A DNA stretch of 64,000 nucleotides from Pelagerythrobacter marensis (lineage in GTDB: Bacteria; Pseudomonadota; Alphaproteobacteria; Sphingomonadales; Sphingomonadaceae), in contig NZ_CP144918.1 of the NCBI RefSeq assembly GCF_036700095.1, positions 1,179,001-1,243,000 on the forward strand, in the 5' to 3' direction. Below are positions 43,813 through 53,664 of the stretch, piece after piece. A program made the position numbers and the translations under genes. Each line of letters begins with the position of its first letter. Within the stretch, counting starts at the first letter, position 1. Under the pieces are notes generated by a model. The model worked only from the letters and a program-made list of their open reading frames with translations. It was not told the DNA's origin and did no database searches.

Positions 43813-44376
43813 CTATAGAAATGTCGTCAGCGCCGGCGCGGCGGCCACTGCCAGAATGGCGATCTGTCGCCCCCTGCTGGCCGACATCAACAGCAGGAAG
43901 GCGACGACGGTCCAGGCAACCGGCGAGGCGAGCAGCGCGAGGACGTTGGCGTCGGCTTCCGCCGCGCCGAGCGCAGCGGCAGCCCAGCGGGTGCCGATGG
44001 CGAAGCAGACCGATGCGGCGAACCCGGCCAGAGCCACGAGTGCGAACGTCACCAGGCGGCGGCCGAGGTTGAGCGGGGCCTTGCCGTCGGGCATGACGTG
44101 GGCGCGGCGATTGGACGCGCGCTCGCGCCCCGGCGTCGAACGCCATGCCTCCCGCGCAAGGATCGCGCAGGCCGCGCCCATTGCCCACAGCGCGACGACC
44201 GCGATCCCCCAGGCGCCCGCGATCGTGCAGCCGAGCGCCAGCGCCGCGGCGGCCAGGGCCCAGCCGGCGCCGTTGAGCACGCGCGAGCGGCCGGGCCGGC
44301 CCCACGAATATCGCAGCACGATCACCGCGACGACCGCGAGCGCCGACCCCGCCGCAAGAAGCCCCCCGCTTGCCAT
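43813..44376 (-). CDS. Small membrane protein of the iron-uptake operon
   Basis: A 187-residue protein with about five transmembrane helices; the first half resembles DUF3325 and the second half DUF3649 iron-uptake proteins in layout, suggesting a fusion of the two small proteins usually found beside PepSY genes. This is inferred from hydropathy and position rather than a clear motif. The ATG at 44376 overlaps the receptor stop (TGATG), and the PepSY gene follows 11 bp later. Confidence 0.6.
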   Translation of the reverse strand: MASGGLLAAGSALAVVAVIVLRYSWGRPGRSRVLNGAGWALAAAALALGCTIAGAWGIAVVALWAMGAACAILAREAWRSTPGRERASNRRAHVMPDGKAPLNLGRRLVTFALVALAGFAASVCFAIGTRWAAAALGAAEADANVLALLASPVAWTVVAFLLLMSASRGRQIAILAVAAAPALTTFL

Positions 44377-46493
44377 CAGAACCGATAGCTCACAGTGCCG
44401 AACACGTTGCGCTCGCTGCCCATGAAGCAGTCGCCGCGCGCGAGGCAGGCGGAATAGTACCGCTTGTCGAACAGGTTGGTCGCGTTGAGCGCGAAGCTCC
44501 ACCGGTCGAAGGTCACTTCGGCGAAGGCATCGACCAGGGTGAAGGCGGGCGTCACGATGCCGTCGGGGAAGGCCCGGCCGTAGGATCGGTTCTTGCCCAC
44601 GTGCCGGACCCCGCCACCGAGCAGAAGCGAGGCGTCTTCGGACAGGGCGAAGCGCTTGGTGCTCCATAGCGAGGCGTTGAACTTGGGCACGTTGTCGAGC
44701 TGCTGGTTTGTCCCGTCGATCTCGGCTTCGTTGTAGCTCAAGTTGGCGATCAGGTTCAGATCGCCGGGCAAGGTGGCGTTGGCTTCGAACTCAGCGCCCT
44801 TGGACGTCATGCTGCCGACCTGCAATTCGCCCCTGAGCAGATTGTCGGGGTCGGTCGGGTCGGGCACGACTACCGAAACCGGACGATTGCTCTCTTCGAT
44901 GTGATAGCCGGTGACGGTGACCAGGATGGCGTCGGTCGGGTGGAACTTCAGCCCGGCCTCGAACTGGCGACCCGATTTGGGAACGAACAGCTCGCCGTAG
45001 ACATCGGTGCCGGTGATTGGTTCGAAACTCTCCGTGTAGCTGAAAAAAGGCGAGACACCGTTCAGGACTTCGGCGATCACACCGGCGCGGAAGGTCGTCG
45101 CGGCGTCTTCCTGGCGCGGGTCGTTGAAGCTGCGCGAACTGGTCCAGTCGCGCCGCGCGCCGAGCACCAGGGAAACACGGTCGAAGAAGCGGATCTGGTC
45201 CTGCAGGTAGAGGCCGATCTGGTCCTGCTTCACGTCCTCCGACGGGCCGGACGGCTGCGGCAAGCCGCCGCCGTAGTCCGACAGGGCATCGTAATCGATA
45301 TCGTAGATGTCGATTATCTCGAAGCCCATGCCGCCGGTCTTGCGCACGCGGTTCCAGCTGTAGTCGACCCCGGCGAGCAGGACGTGCTCGACATTGGCGC
45401 CGGTGTCGAAATCGAACTGCAGGTTGTTGTCGGACGAGAATATCTCCATCCGCGCGATGCTGCCGTCGGAATAGAGGCCGATGAGGCGCTGGTCCGGGTC
45501 GAGATAGGGATTGGCGGGATTGGAATAGCTGTTGGCGTAATGCGTGAGATAGGTCACGTCGCTGTCGATGTAGCGCGCCTTGAGGTTGAGCTTCGCCGCG
45601 TTGCCGAAGCGTTGCTCGAACAGGGCGGTGCCTTGCAGGAGGCGGCCGTCGTAGCGGTCCCAGCCCGGCTTGCCGACGAACAGGTCGTTGGGCAGCCGCC
45701 CGTTGGGATTCGGCAGGATCGTCCCGACGAGCGGGAGGAACTGCGAAGTCGAACCGCTATCGTCCTCCTGATAGAGGCCGATCAGCGTCAGCTCGGTATC
45801 GGGCGAAGGCGCGAACGTGACCGAGGGGGAGATCATCACCCGGTCGTCGGCAACGAAATCGGTCTGGGTGTCCGAATCGCGGACCCGCGCCACGACCCGG
45901 CCGGCGACGGTGTCGGTCAGCCCGCCGGTGAGGTCGGCAAGAACTTCCTTGCGATCGTGCGAGCCGTAGCGGACCGCGATTTCGCCCGAGGTCTCGAACT
46001 CCGGCCGTTTCGAAACCAGATTGATGATCCCGCCGAGCGAGCCCTGGCCGAACAGGACCGAGGCGGGGCCGCGCACCAGCTCCACCTGGTCGAAATTGTA
46101 GGGGTCGGACCGGATGCTGGCGTAGTAGCTGAAGATGTCGCGCATCCCGTCGCGGAACTGCAGCGCGTTGATCCCGCGCACGAAGGTGCTGTCGACGCGG
46201 CTGTCGGGGCCGTAGGGGTTGGCCGTCACGCCCGAGACGTAATTCAGCGTGTCGCTGACCGAGACGGCGCCCTGCGCAAGGTAAAGCTCGTCGTCGATCA
46301 CCGTGATCGGCTGCGGCGTCTCGATGATCGGGGTGTCGGTCTTGGTCGCGGTGCTGCTTTCCTCGCGCGCGCCGGTGACGACGATCTGCCGCGGTTCGGC
46401 GGCATCGAACGCGGTATCTTCCGCGGTTTCGGCGAGAGCGGGAGTGGACGCCAGAGCAGTGGCGCAGAGCAGCGAGAAGCGCACGATTCGCAT
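44376..46493 (-). CDS. TonB-dependent siderophore receptor
   Basis: A 705-residue outer-membrane receptor for a ferric siderophore. The signal peptide (MRIVRFSLLCATALASTPALA) is followed by a TonB-box region, a plug domain (QPITVIDDELYLAQGAVSVS... VELVRGPASVLFGQGSLGGIINLVSKRP, about residues 60-190) and a 22-strand barrel ending in the aromatic residue of VSYRF. It resembles FhuA/FpvA-type siderophore receptors and lacks the FRAP and NPNL haem motifs. First gene of the PepSY operon, behind a Fur-like site. Confidence 0.93.
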   Translation of the reverse strand: MRIVRFSLLCATALASTPALAETAEDTAFDAAEPRQIVVTGAREESSTATKTDTPIIETPQPITVIDDELYLAQGAVSVSDTLNYVSGVTANPYGPDSRVDSTFVRGINALQFRDGMRDIFSYYASIRSDPYNFDQVELVRGPASVLFGQGSLGGIINLVSKRPEFETSGEIAVRYGSHDRKEVLADLTGGLTDTVAGRVVARVRDSDTQTDFVADDRVMISPSVTFAPSPDTELTLIGLYQEDDSGSTSQFLPLVGTILPNPNGRLPNDLFVGKPGWDRYDGRLLQGTALFEQRFGNAAKLNLKARYIDSDVTYLTHYANSYSNPANPYLDPDQRLIGLYSDGSIARMEIFSSDNNLQFDFDTGANVEHVLLAGVDYSWNRVRKTGGMGFEIIDIYDIDYDALSDYGGGLPQPSGPSEDVKQDQIGLYLQDQIRFFDRVSLVLGARRDWTSSRSFNDPRQEDAATTFRAGVIAEVLNGVSPFFSYTESFEPITGTDVYGELFVPKSGRQFEAGLKFHPTDAILVTVTGYHIEESNRPVSVVVPDPTDPDNLLRGELQVGSMTSKGAEFEANATLPGDLNLIANLSYNEAEIDGTNQQLDNVPKFNASLWSTKRFALSEDASLLLGGGVRHVGKNRSYGRAFPDGIVTPAFTLVDAFAEVTFDRWSFALNATNLFDKRYYSACLARGDCFMGSERNVFGTVSYRF

Positions 46494-46530
46494 GAAAAAT
46501 CCTTGATCCAGAAGTTGGGTGCCCGGCTAA

Positions 46531-46551
46531 TGCGACGTAATCGCAATTGCA
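46531..46551. promoter_or_regulatory. Weak Fur-like site before the siderophore receptor
   Basis: A 21 bp TGC-N15-GCA inverted repeat about 40 bp before the receptor ATG. It keeps the outer bases of the site at 50065-50085 but the centre (GTAATCGC) fits the Fur consensus poorly. Confidence 0.3.
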
Positions 46552-46722
46552 AGTGCCGTTTTGCGAAACTTCGGCTTGCCGCCGTCGACGGCGCCAGAAC
46601 GAAGATCGAATGCGTAAGACCGGGGTGTGAAAGGGTGGGGGGCACGCTCCCCTATGCGTGCCGCCCCGGTTCCGCCGCCCGTCGGAATCGGCGGCGGAAC
46701 GGTTCGAGCCAGTCCTGCCGGA

Positions 46723-47709
46723 TCACCCGGTATGGGCCTCGATCAGTCCGTTCGCTTCCTCGATCGCGGCGGCCTGCGCGATTTCGCCATCGCGCAATTC
46801 GTCGGCGATCTGGAGCAGCCGCCCGCTGATCACGGTGCCGGCCTGGGCTTCTTCCTCCAGCGCGATCCCGCCCTTGCGTTCGGCGACCTCGGCCCATTTG
46901 GCGCGCACTGCGGCCCAATAGTCTTCGGTCGCCGCCCAATATGCGTCGGCGGCTGCGACGTCGTAGCCGTCGAACCGGGTATATGTGTTGAGGACATATT
47001 CCTGGACCACGGGTTCCAGCGCCTCCGCCGATCCTTCGGCAGGCTTCATCTTGGTGTTGTCCTGCCAGTGGATCCAGCCGGTGGGGGTCAGCTGGTGACG
47101 GTTGATCGCGGCATAGCGGTCGTAAACCGGGTCGCGGACCGCATCGCGCCGGGCGAGCGGGCGCCAGGTCCAGTTCGATCGCCAGCGGCGAATGCCGTGG
47201 GTGGTTTCCCACTGGCCCCACCCGGCATAGCGCGGGCTGTCGTCGACCTGATAGACGGTCTGCGACCAGCGCCCGTTGCGCATTCGCTCGGGCACGTCGA
47301 CCCACTCCCAGCGGTCCGGGCCGGTATAGGCGAGGATGCGCGCCGGTTCGTATTCCCAGTCCTGCCGCCAGTGCTTGATCACGAAGGTCTCGCCCTCATG
47401 CTCGGCGACGAGCAGGTGCTGGAGGACGATCCGCGTGCCCGTGTCCTCGATCACGCGGACCGATTCGTGGCCGCCGGAGATCTTGCGTTCGAGCGGGGTG
47501 TAGCCTTCGGTCCAGGGCGTCGATTCCTGCATGTCGAAGCGCACCTTGTAATCGCCCGCCATCGCCAGGATCGTGGCCCGATCCTGTTCGAACATCGCGG
47601 TTTCGACGGCCTCGCCGCGATCGGCGATCGGCCCGTCGGCCAGCGCGGGTGTCGCCGCCAGCGCGATGGCCAGCAGTGCCGAGCCGATGAATGTCCTGGT
47701 CGTGGTCAT
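46723..47709 (-). CDS. DUF6607 family exported protein
   Basis: A 328-residue periplasmic protein with a signal peptide (GSALLAIALAATPALA) and the Trp/Tyr-rich features of DUF6607 proteins (HWRQDWEYEPARILAY, GRWSQTVYQVDDSPRYAGWGQW). Family members lie next to TonB-dependent receptors and are supposed to take part in iron or haem uptake; the biochemical role is unknown. The ATG at 47709 lies 19 bp after the upstream receptor stop, so they form one operon. Confidence 0.82.
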   Translation of the reverse strand: MTTTRTFIGSALLAIALAATPALADGPIADRGEAVETAMFEQDRATILAMAGDYKVRFDMQESTPWTEGYTPLERKISGGHESVRVIEDTGTRIVLQHLLVAEHEGETFVIKHWRQDWEYEPARILAYTGPDRWEWVDVPERMRNGRWSQTVYQVDDSPRYAGWGQWETTHGIRRWRSNWTWRPLARRDAVRDPVYDRYAAINRHQLTPTGWIHWQDNTKMKPAEGSAEALEPVVQEYVLNTYTRFDGYDVAAADAYWAATEDYWAAVRAKWAEVAERKGGIALEEEAQAGTVISGRLLQIADELRDGEIAQAAAIEEANGLIEAHTG

Positions 47710-47728
47710 GGTAAATCCCCCTTGGTTT

Positions 47729-50047
47729 CTAGAAGCGATAGCTGAGCGACAGGCTCGCGTTGCGGCCGGGCCGCGTGTAGGCATCGACGTTCGCCGGCGG
47801 GACGAACACCGAAGGATCGTGGTCCGACTGCACGAGCGACAGCCCGCGCACGTCGCTCCAGTACGTGTGTTTCTTGTCCAGCAGGTTGAACACGCCGGCG
47901 CGCAGCTTCAGCGAATCGGTCAGGGCGACGAAGGCCGTCGCGTCGAGGATGGTGAAGGCGTCCGGGCGATAGCATCCGTCGGTGCAGAGCCCGGCGGTTT
48001 CGTCCAGCGGCTTGCGCGCGTGGTGCGATGCGATCAGCTCCGCCCCGAAACGCCCGGCGGGCTCGCGATAGCCCGCGCCGATCACGAGATTGAGCGGATC
48101 GATCGTGTCGAGCGGGCGGGGCGCCTCGCCCGGCGAAAGGATATCGCCATCGGCATAGGCGATCGCGAAGCGGCCGTAGAGACCGTTGTCCGCCCGGTAA
48201 GCCGCCCTGGCCTCGACCCCCTCGATCTCGACCCGGTCGTAATTGACGAACTGGTAGATTGCCGGGTCGGCCGGGGTGAACGACCCGCTGACGACCTGCT
48301 GGCTGATGAAGTCGTCGTAATCGGCGTGGAAGGCCGCGATCGACAGCGAGACGTGGTCGCCGGTAAAGCGAATGCCGCCTTCCCAGCTCTCGCTCCGTTC
48401 GGGGCCGAGATCGGGATTCGGCGCGGAGATATAGCCGTAGGCCAGGTTGCCGAAGAAGTTGTTGACCTGGCTGGGCGTGGGTGCGCGGAACCCTTGCGCG
48501 TAATTGGCGAACAGCAGCACGTCGTCCGCCAGCCGCGCGGTCGCGCCGAGCTTGGGCGAAAGCCGGCTGTCGCTTTGCGCCGCACCGGCAAAATCGGGCA
48601 GCAGCGGGTCGTCGGTCGGGTCGAGGTCGTAGAAGTCGAACCGCAGCGCGGGAAATATCGTCACCGCGCCATCGAACAGCGCGATCTCGTCGGCGAGGAA
48701 TACGCCGCCCAGCATGAAGTCGGTCACAGGGAACGCACGGGTGGGGAAGGTTTCGCCTGCGGGCGGTTCGGTCCCGTCGCGCAGCCCCTCCTGCCGGGTG
48801 AAGCTGATGTCGCCGCCGAAAGCGAGCGTGTGCGACAGGCCGCCGGTGGCGAATGTGCTGCGGGCCTCTGCCGCGGCGCCGTAGACGCGGTTTTCGAACG
48901 TGTTCAGGCGTTCGCGATCCGGGCGCGGCGTCGCCCCGACCGGGGATCGGTCCTCGTCGGTGAACTGGATATCCTTGCCGTCCTGGAAATAGACGGCGGC
49001 GTGAGCGTACTCGATCGCGCCCTCGGCCGAATATGTCCAGTCGAGCGAAATGCGGGTGCGCTCGCTTTCGTCGTTTGCGGTCAGGTCGTCGACGATCCAG
49101 CTCGGCATAGGGCCGAACAGGAAAGCGGGGCCTTGCCCGCTCAGGATGTCGCTGAACACCTCGGTTTCCAGATACTCGCCGGTCAGGCGCAGGCGGTGCG
49201 GGCCGCTGTCCCACACCAGCTTGCCGAGCAGGGCGTTGGATTCGCCATCCTGCGGATTGGGACGGGTGCGGCTTTCACCGATCCCGCCCACGTCGCCGCG
49301 ATTGTCGAGTTCCTTGAAATCGCGCCGGGTATAGGCCAGCAGGGCGGAGATATCCCCGGCCTTCCCGGCAATCGCGGCCGTTTCGGCGAACTCCTCGTCC
49401 TCGCTCGAATAGGATGCGCGGACGAACCCGCCGACCGCATTCCCCGCTTCGATCAGGTCCACAGGATCGCTGGTGGTAAAGCTCACTGCCCCGGCCAGGC
49501 CGTCGCTGCCGTAGAGGGCGGAGGCGGGGCCGCGAACGATCTCGACCGACTTGACCAGCGATACGTCGGTATAGCCGCCGCGTCCCGAATCCTGCGCGCC
49601 GAAGGCGAAACCCTGGGGCGTGCGGATGCCGTCGACCTGGATCAGGACGCGGTTGCCGCCGATCCCGCGAATGGCGAAATCCTCGTTCCGGGCGCGTCCG
49701 GTGGCGCCGAGCGCCGCGCCGAAGCGGGCCGGCGCGCGGCGGACCGTGACCCCGGGCTCGTAACGGACGAGATCCCTGATGTCGGTCGCGATCGTATCGG
49801 CCATCTCCTCGGCCGTGATGACCGTGACCGTTGCGGGCGCGTTCTCGATCGCGATCGGCGTGCGGGTTGCCGACACCACGATGTGGCTCTCGCCGGGACG
49901 TTCGTCGGCGGCGTCTTCGGCGAAGGCGGGGGCGCCGCCGACCGCCAGCGCCATGGCGGCGATGCCGGCCGAACAATGCAGGGCGCCCCGCTTTAGTGCG
50001 CTCCGCCTTCCGATATCGCTTCGTCCGCCGCCCAGCCGATAGACCAT
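47729..50047 (-). CDS. TonB-dependent haem/haemoglobin receptor
   Basis: A 772-residue outer-membrane receptor. An N-terminal signal (AALKRGALHC... GIAAMALAVGGAPAFA region), a TonB box (ESHIVVSATRTP), a plug with RNEDFAIRGIGGNRVLIQVDGIR and VEIVRGPASALYGSDGLAGAVSF, and a barrel with the haem-receptor-like NYAQGFRAPTPSQV motif (the FRAP box) and NPDLGPERSESWE (the NPNL-like box), ending YRF. These motifs indicate the TonB haemoglobin/transferrin/lactoferrin group. The ATG at 50047 follows the Fur-like site; a longer open frame upstream is rejected. Confidence 0.92.
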   Translation of the reverse strand: MVYRLGGGRSDIGRRSALKRGALHCSAGIAAMALAVGGAPAFAEDAADERPGESHIVVSATRTPIAIENAPATVTVITAEEMADTIATDIRDLVRYEPGVTVRRAPARFGAALGATGRARNEDFAIRGIGGNRVLIQVDGIRTPQGFAFGAQDSGRGGYTDVSLVKSVEIVRGPASALYGSDGLAGAVSFTTSDPVDLIEAGNAVGGFVRASYSSEDEEFAETAAIAGKAGDISALLAYTRRDFKELDNRGDVGGIGESRTRPNPQDGESNALLGKLVWDSGPHRLRLTGEYLETEVFSDILSGQGPAFLFGPMPSWIVDDLTANDESERTRISLDWTYSAEGAIEYAHAAVYFQDGKDIQFTDEDRSPVGATPRPDRERLNTFENRVYGAAAEARSTFATGGLSHTLAFGGDISFTRQEGLRDGTEPPAGETFPTRAFPVTDFMLGGVFLADEIALFDGAVTIFPALRFDFYDLDPTDDPLLPDFAGAAQSDSRLSPKLGATARLADDVLLFANYAQGFRAPTPSQVNNFFGNLAYGYISAPNPDLGPERSESWEGGIRFTGDHVSLSIAAFHADYDDFISQQVVSGSFTPADPAIYQFVNYDRVEIEGVEARAAYRADNGLYGRFAIAYADGDILSPGEAPRPLDTIDPLNLVIGAGYREPAGRFGAELIASHHARKPLDETAGLCTDGCYRPDAFTILDATAFVALTDSLKLRAGVFNLLDKKHTYWSDVRGLSLVQSDHDPSVFVPPANVDAYTRPGRNASLSLSYRF

Positions 50048-50064
50048 GAAAACTGCCCTGTTGT

Positions 50065-50085
50065 TGCTACTGATAATGACTCGCA
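50065..50085. promoter_or_regulatory. Fur-like operator before the haem receptor gene
   Basis: A 21 bp inverted repeat TGC-N15-GCA with the centre ACTGATAATGACTC, close to the GATAATGATAATC-type Fur consensus and to alphaproteobacterial Fur/Mur sites. It starts 18 bp upstream of the receptor ATG, where it would block transcription when iron is plentiful. Confidence 0.6.
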
Positions 50086-50284
50086 GTAGAATCAGAAGGC
50101 GGGCAACGTCAACCTCGGCCTGGCTGCAACGGTAAAGGAATCGCGCAAGCCGCGGAAATGGCCCGCGGATTTTTCCGCGATTTCGGCGCAATGGCCGGGG
50201 TCGGCCGGCCAGCACGGCGGCTCTCGTCGGTTGCGCCGCCCAAGATAGTCATCGCGGGCATTGCCGCCCCGCACCGGGGACCTT

Positions 50285-51235
50285 ATGGCGCTGGCGATGA
50301 GCGAAGAACACGAGACCAAGGGTGAACGCGATCTCGCCGATCGCAAGTTCTACCCCGCCGATCAGGAAGCCGCCTTCTCCGACGCGGCGATGCCCCACAC
50401 TCCGCAGACGCGCCACCCGGCCTATCGCCTGGCGTTTCGCGACACCGATTTCCTGCTCCGCGACGAATTGCGGCCGGTGCGGTTCCAGCTCGAGCTGCTC
50501 AAGCCGGAGATGCTGCTGGACGAGGCGGGGGTCGGCTCCACCCTCGTCATGTACGGATCCGCGCGCATTCCGCCGCCCGAAGCGGTCGACGAGGCGCTGG
50601 CCGGCGCGAAGGACCTGCCCGAAGACGAACGCCGGATCGTCGAAAATCTGGCGAAGAAAGCGAAATACTACGGCGAAGCCTACAGGCTGGCCAAGATGGT
50701 CAGCGAGAAGTCGATTATCGAATCGGGCAAGCGGCAGTTCGTGATCTGTTCGGGCGGAGGGCCCTCGATCATGGAGGCGGCCAACAAGGGGGCAAGCGAT
50801 GCCGGCGCGGAATCGATCGGGCTGAACATCGTTCTGCCGCACGAGCAGGCGCCCAATCCCTATGTCACCCCCTACCTGTCATTCCAGTTCCATTATTTCG
50901 CCCTGCGCAAGATGCACTTCCTGCTGCGCGCCAAGGCGGTCGCGGTGTTCCCCGGCGGGTTCGGCACGTTCGACGAGTTCTTCGAACTGCTCACGCTGAT
51001 TCAGACCGGCAAGATGAAGCCGATGCCGATCCTGCTGTTCGGCAAGGATTTCTGGAACCGGGTGATCGATTTCGAGGCGCTCGCCGACGAAGGGACGATC
51101 AGCCACAAGGATCTGGACCTGTTCCGCTGGTGCGAAACCGCGGACGAGGCCTGGGAAAAGATCGCGCGCTTCTATCAGCTCGACGGTTACGAGGCCGATT
51201 CTGCCGAGGCATCGCCGCCGCCCCGCACCGCCTGA
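50285..51235 (+). CDS. LOG family protein (TIGR00730-type Rossmann fold)
   Basis: A 316-residue protein whose core (residues about 85-280) has the LOG signature: YGSARIPPPE, the nucleotide-binding ICSGGGPSIMEAANKGASDAG and the PGGFGTFDEFFELLTLIQ motif with the catalytic Arg/Glu set. LOG enzymes are nucleotide 5'-monophosphate phosphoribohydrolases; this long form carries an N-terminal extension of about 80 residues and was formerly called lysine decarboxylase. The ATG at 50285 follows GGGGA; one at 50297 is also possible. Confidence 0.85.
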   Translation: MALAMSEEHETKGERDLADRKFYPADQEAAFSDAAMPHTPQTRHPAYRLAFRDTDFLLRDELRPVRFQLELLKPEMLLDEAGVGSTLVMYGSARIPPPEAVDEALAGAKDLPEDERRIVENLAKKAKYYGEAYRLAKMVSEKSIIESGKRQFVICSGGGPSIMEAANKGASDAGAESIGLNIVLPHEQAPNPYVTPYLSFQFHYFALRKMHFLLRAKAVAVFPGGFGTFDEFFELLTLIQTGKMKPMPILLFGKDFWNRVIDFEALADEGTISHKDLDLFRWCETADEAWEKIARFYQLDGYEADSAEASPPPRTA

Positions 51236-52008
51236 TGGCCGAGCGGGCCGTGGCCCGCACCGAAACCGGGCGCCTTGCGCAGCGCCTCGATCACGAACCG
51301 CCGGCCCAGCCGCACCGCGTGGTCAAGCGGCAGGCCGTGGCCGAGCAGCGTCGCGATCGCCGAAGCCAGCGTGCAGCCGGTCCCGTGGGTGTGGCGGGTG
51401 TCGATCCGCTGGTCTTCGAACGAGGCGAAATCGCCGTTTGTATAGACGAGCCGGTCGATCACCCGCTCGCCCGCGTCATGCCCTCCCTTGGCCAGCACTG
51501 CGCAGCCGTGATCCTGCGCGAGCCGGTGCGCCGCAGCGGCAATCTCGTCCGGCGTGGTGCAGGCCATTCCGGTCAGCGCGGCGAGTTCGGGCAGGTTGGG
51601 TGTCGCCAGGGTGGCACGGCGCATCAGCGCAGCGAAGGCGTCGATCGTTTCCGCGTCGGCCAGCACCGCCCCGCTGGTCGCGACCATGACCGGATCGAAC
51701 ACAACGTGCCCTTCGAAACCGGCGAGCAAATCGGCCACGGCGCGGGCCGTTTCGGGTGATCCGAGCATCCCGATCTTGATCGCGTCCGCCCCGATGTCGT
51801 CGAGGCAGGCTTGCGCCTGCGCCACGACCAGTTCGGCCGACAGCGTTTCGACCCCCTGCACGCCGGTCGTGTTCTGCACGGTGATGGCGGTGATCGCGCT
51901 CATCGCATAGCCGCCCAGCATCGTCGCGGTCTTGATGTCGGCCTGGATGCCGGCCCCGCCGGAGCTGTCGGACCCGGCGATGGCGAGAATACGGGGAGGA
52001 GTCTTCAT
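51187..52008 (-). CDS. thiD: Hydroxymethylpyrimidine/phosphomethylpyrimidine kinase
   Basis: Ribokinase-fold enzyme of 273 residues that phosphorylates HMP and HMP-P in thiamine synthesis. Motifs: AIAGSDSSGGAGIQADIKT at the substrate site, MVATSGA, NLPELAALTG and the anion-hole motif THGTGCTLASAIA near residue 210. It overlaps the 3' end of the convergent LOG gene by 49 bp and the upstream DUF1272 gene by 4 bp. Confidence 0.94.
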   Translation of the reverse strand: MKTPPRILAIAGSDSSGGAGIQADIKTATMLGGYAMSAITAITVQNTTGVQGVETLSAELVVAQAQACLDDIGADAIKIGMLGSPETARAVADLLAGFEGHVVFDPVMVATSGAVLADAETIDAFAALMRRATLATPNLPELAALTGMACTTPDEIAAAAHRLAQDHGCAVLAKGGHDAGERVIDRLVYTNGDFASFEDQRIDTRHTHGTGCTLASAIATLLGHGLPLDHAVRLGRRFVIEALRKAPGFGAGHGPLGHQAVRGGGDASAESAS

Positions 52009-52229
52009 TGACGGAACCTGCGCTCCGTGCCCGGCGGATGCCGGTCGTGCAGCGCTTTCGCCCGGGTCGGGCGGTCCATCAGCTCGCCGCCGCAGTTGGG
52101 GCAACGATCGTCGAGCGCCTCGGCGCAGGCGGCGCAGAACGTGCATTCGAAGCTGCAGATGAACGCGCCCGGCGCTTCGGCCGGAAGGTCCGTGCCGCAG
52201 CGTTCGCAGTCGGGGCGCATCTCGAGCAT
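52005..52229 (-). CDS. DUF1272 zinc-ribbon protein
   Basis: A 74-residue protein with eight cysteines arranged in pairs: CERCGTDL, CSFECTFCAAC and CPNCGG, the DUF1272 pattern of two zinc-binding knuckles. Function unknown. The ATG at 52229 and the 4 bp overlap with thiD indicate translational coupling; glmM lies 18 bp upstream on the same strand. Confidence 0.85.
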   Translation of the reverse strand: MLEMRPDCERCGTDLPAEAPGAFICSFECTFCAACAEALDDRCPNCGGELMDRPTRAKALHDRHPPGTERRFRQ

Positions 52230-52247
52230 GGGCGTCCTTCTATCCCC

Positions 52248-53585
52248 TCAGGCCGCGTCCTGCACCGCGGCGCAGATCCGGTCGACAACCTGTTCGACCT
52301 GGGCCGCATCGTCGCCTTCGGCCATCACCCGGATCACCGGCTCGGTGCCGGAGGCGCGGATGACGACGCGGCCCTTGCCGGCCAGTTCGCCTTCGGCATC
52401 GGCGATGCAGGCTTTGACGTTCGCGTCCTCCAGCGGCGCTCCGCCGGAATAGCGCACGTTCTTCAGCAGTTGCGGGACGGGCTCGAACTGATGCAGCAGC
52501 TCGCTCGCCGGCTTGCCGGAACGGACGAGACTGGCGAGGACCTGCAGCGCCGCCACCGTGCCGTCGCCGGTCGTGGCATGATCGAGCAGGATCATGTGGC
52601 CCGACTGCTCGCCCCCGACATTGAAACCGCCCTGACGCATACGTTCGAGCACGTAGCGATCGCCGACCTTGGTCCGTTCGAGCGAGAGGCCCTGGTCGGC
52701 GAGGTACCGCTCCAGCCCCAGGTTGGACATGACGGTGGCGACGATGCCGCCGCCGCGCAGCGCCTGGCGGTGGGCGAGGCGGGTCGCGATCAGCGCCATG
52801 ATCTGGTCGCCGTCGACCGTCCGCCCGCGTTCGTCGATCACGATCAGGCGGTCGGCATCGCCGTCCAGCGCGATCCCGATATCGGCGTTCTCGCGCACGA
52901 CAGCGGCGCGCACCGCCTCCAGCGCGGTCGAGCCGACGCCGTCGTTGATGTTGGTTCCGTCGGGCTCGACGCCCAGCGTGACCACGTCCGCGCCCAGCTC
53001 CCAGATGGCCGAGGGCGTGACCTGATAGGCCGCGCCATGCGCGCAATCGACCACGACCTTGAGATCGTCGAACCGGATCTCGTCCGACACCGATTGCTTG
53101 ACCGCGTGGATGTAGCGCCCGCGTGCATCGTCGATCCGGCGCGCCCGCCCGACCATCGGCGCGGCCACCAGCGGCGGCTCGCATTCGAGCAACGCCTCGA
53201 TCGCCAGTTCGTCTTCGTCCGATAGTTTGAACCCGTCGGGGCCGAACAGCTTGATCCCGTTGTCTTCGAACAGGTTGTGACTGGCCGAGATCATCACGCC
53301 CAGGTCGGCGCGCATCTCGCGCGTCAGCAGCGCGATCGCCGGGGTCGGGAGCGGCCCGGTCATGATCACGTCCATCCCCACGCTGGTGAAGCCGGCGACC
53401 AGCGCGCTTTCCATCATATAGCCGGAAAGGCGGGTGTCCTTGCCGATCACCACCCGGTGGCGATGGTCGCCGCGCAGGAAATGCCGCCCCGCAGCCTGGC
53501 CCACCCGCATCGCCGTCGCCGCCGTCATCACGCCGTCGTTCGTGCGCCCGCGAATTCCGTCGGTACCGAAAAACTTGCGTGTCAT
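52248..53585 (-). CDS. glmM: Phosphoglucosamine mutase
   Basis: Interconverts glucosamine-6-phosphate and glucosamine-1-phosphate for UDP-GlcNAc synthesis. The 445-residue protein has the phosphoserine loop [14 protein letters not shown] near residue 101, the metal loop [13 protein letters not shown] near residue 240, the sugar-binding GGEQSGHMI and the phosphate-binding [13 protein letters not shown]. First gene of the glmM-DUF1272-thiD operon. Confidence 0.96.
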   Translation of the reverse strand: MTRKFFGTDGIRGRTNDGVMTAATAMRVGQAAGRHFLRGDHRHRVVIGKDTRLSGYMMESALVAGFTSVGMDVIMTGPLPTPAIALLTREMRADLGVMISASHNLFEDNGIKLFGPDGFKLSDEDELAIEALLECEPPLVAAPMVGRARRIDDARGRYIHAVKQSVSDEIRFDDLKVVVDCAHGAAYQVTPSAIWELGADVVTLGVEPDGTNINDGVGSTALEAVRAAVVRENADIGIALDGDADRLIVIDERGRTVDGDQIMALIATRLAHRQALRGGGIVATVMSNLGLERYLADQGLSLERTKVGDRYVLERMRQGGFNVGGEQSGHMILLDHATTGDGTVAALQVLASLVRSGKPASELLHQFEPVPQLLKNVRYSGGAPLEDANVKACIADAEGELAGKGRVVIRASGTEPVIRVMAEGDDAAQVEQVVDRICAAVQDAA

Positions 53586-53664
53586 GTTCGAATTCTATCT
53601 CCGGGCGATTTGCCAGGCGCTTCTGGCGCGGTTAGGCGGCAAAGAAAAGGGGACCCGCAAACGG

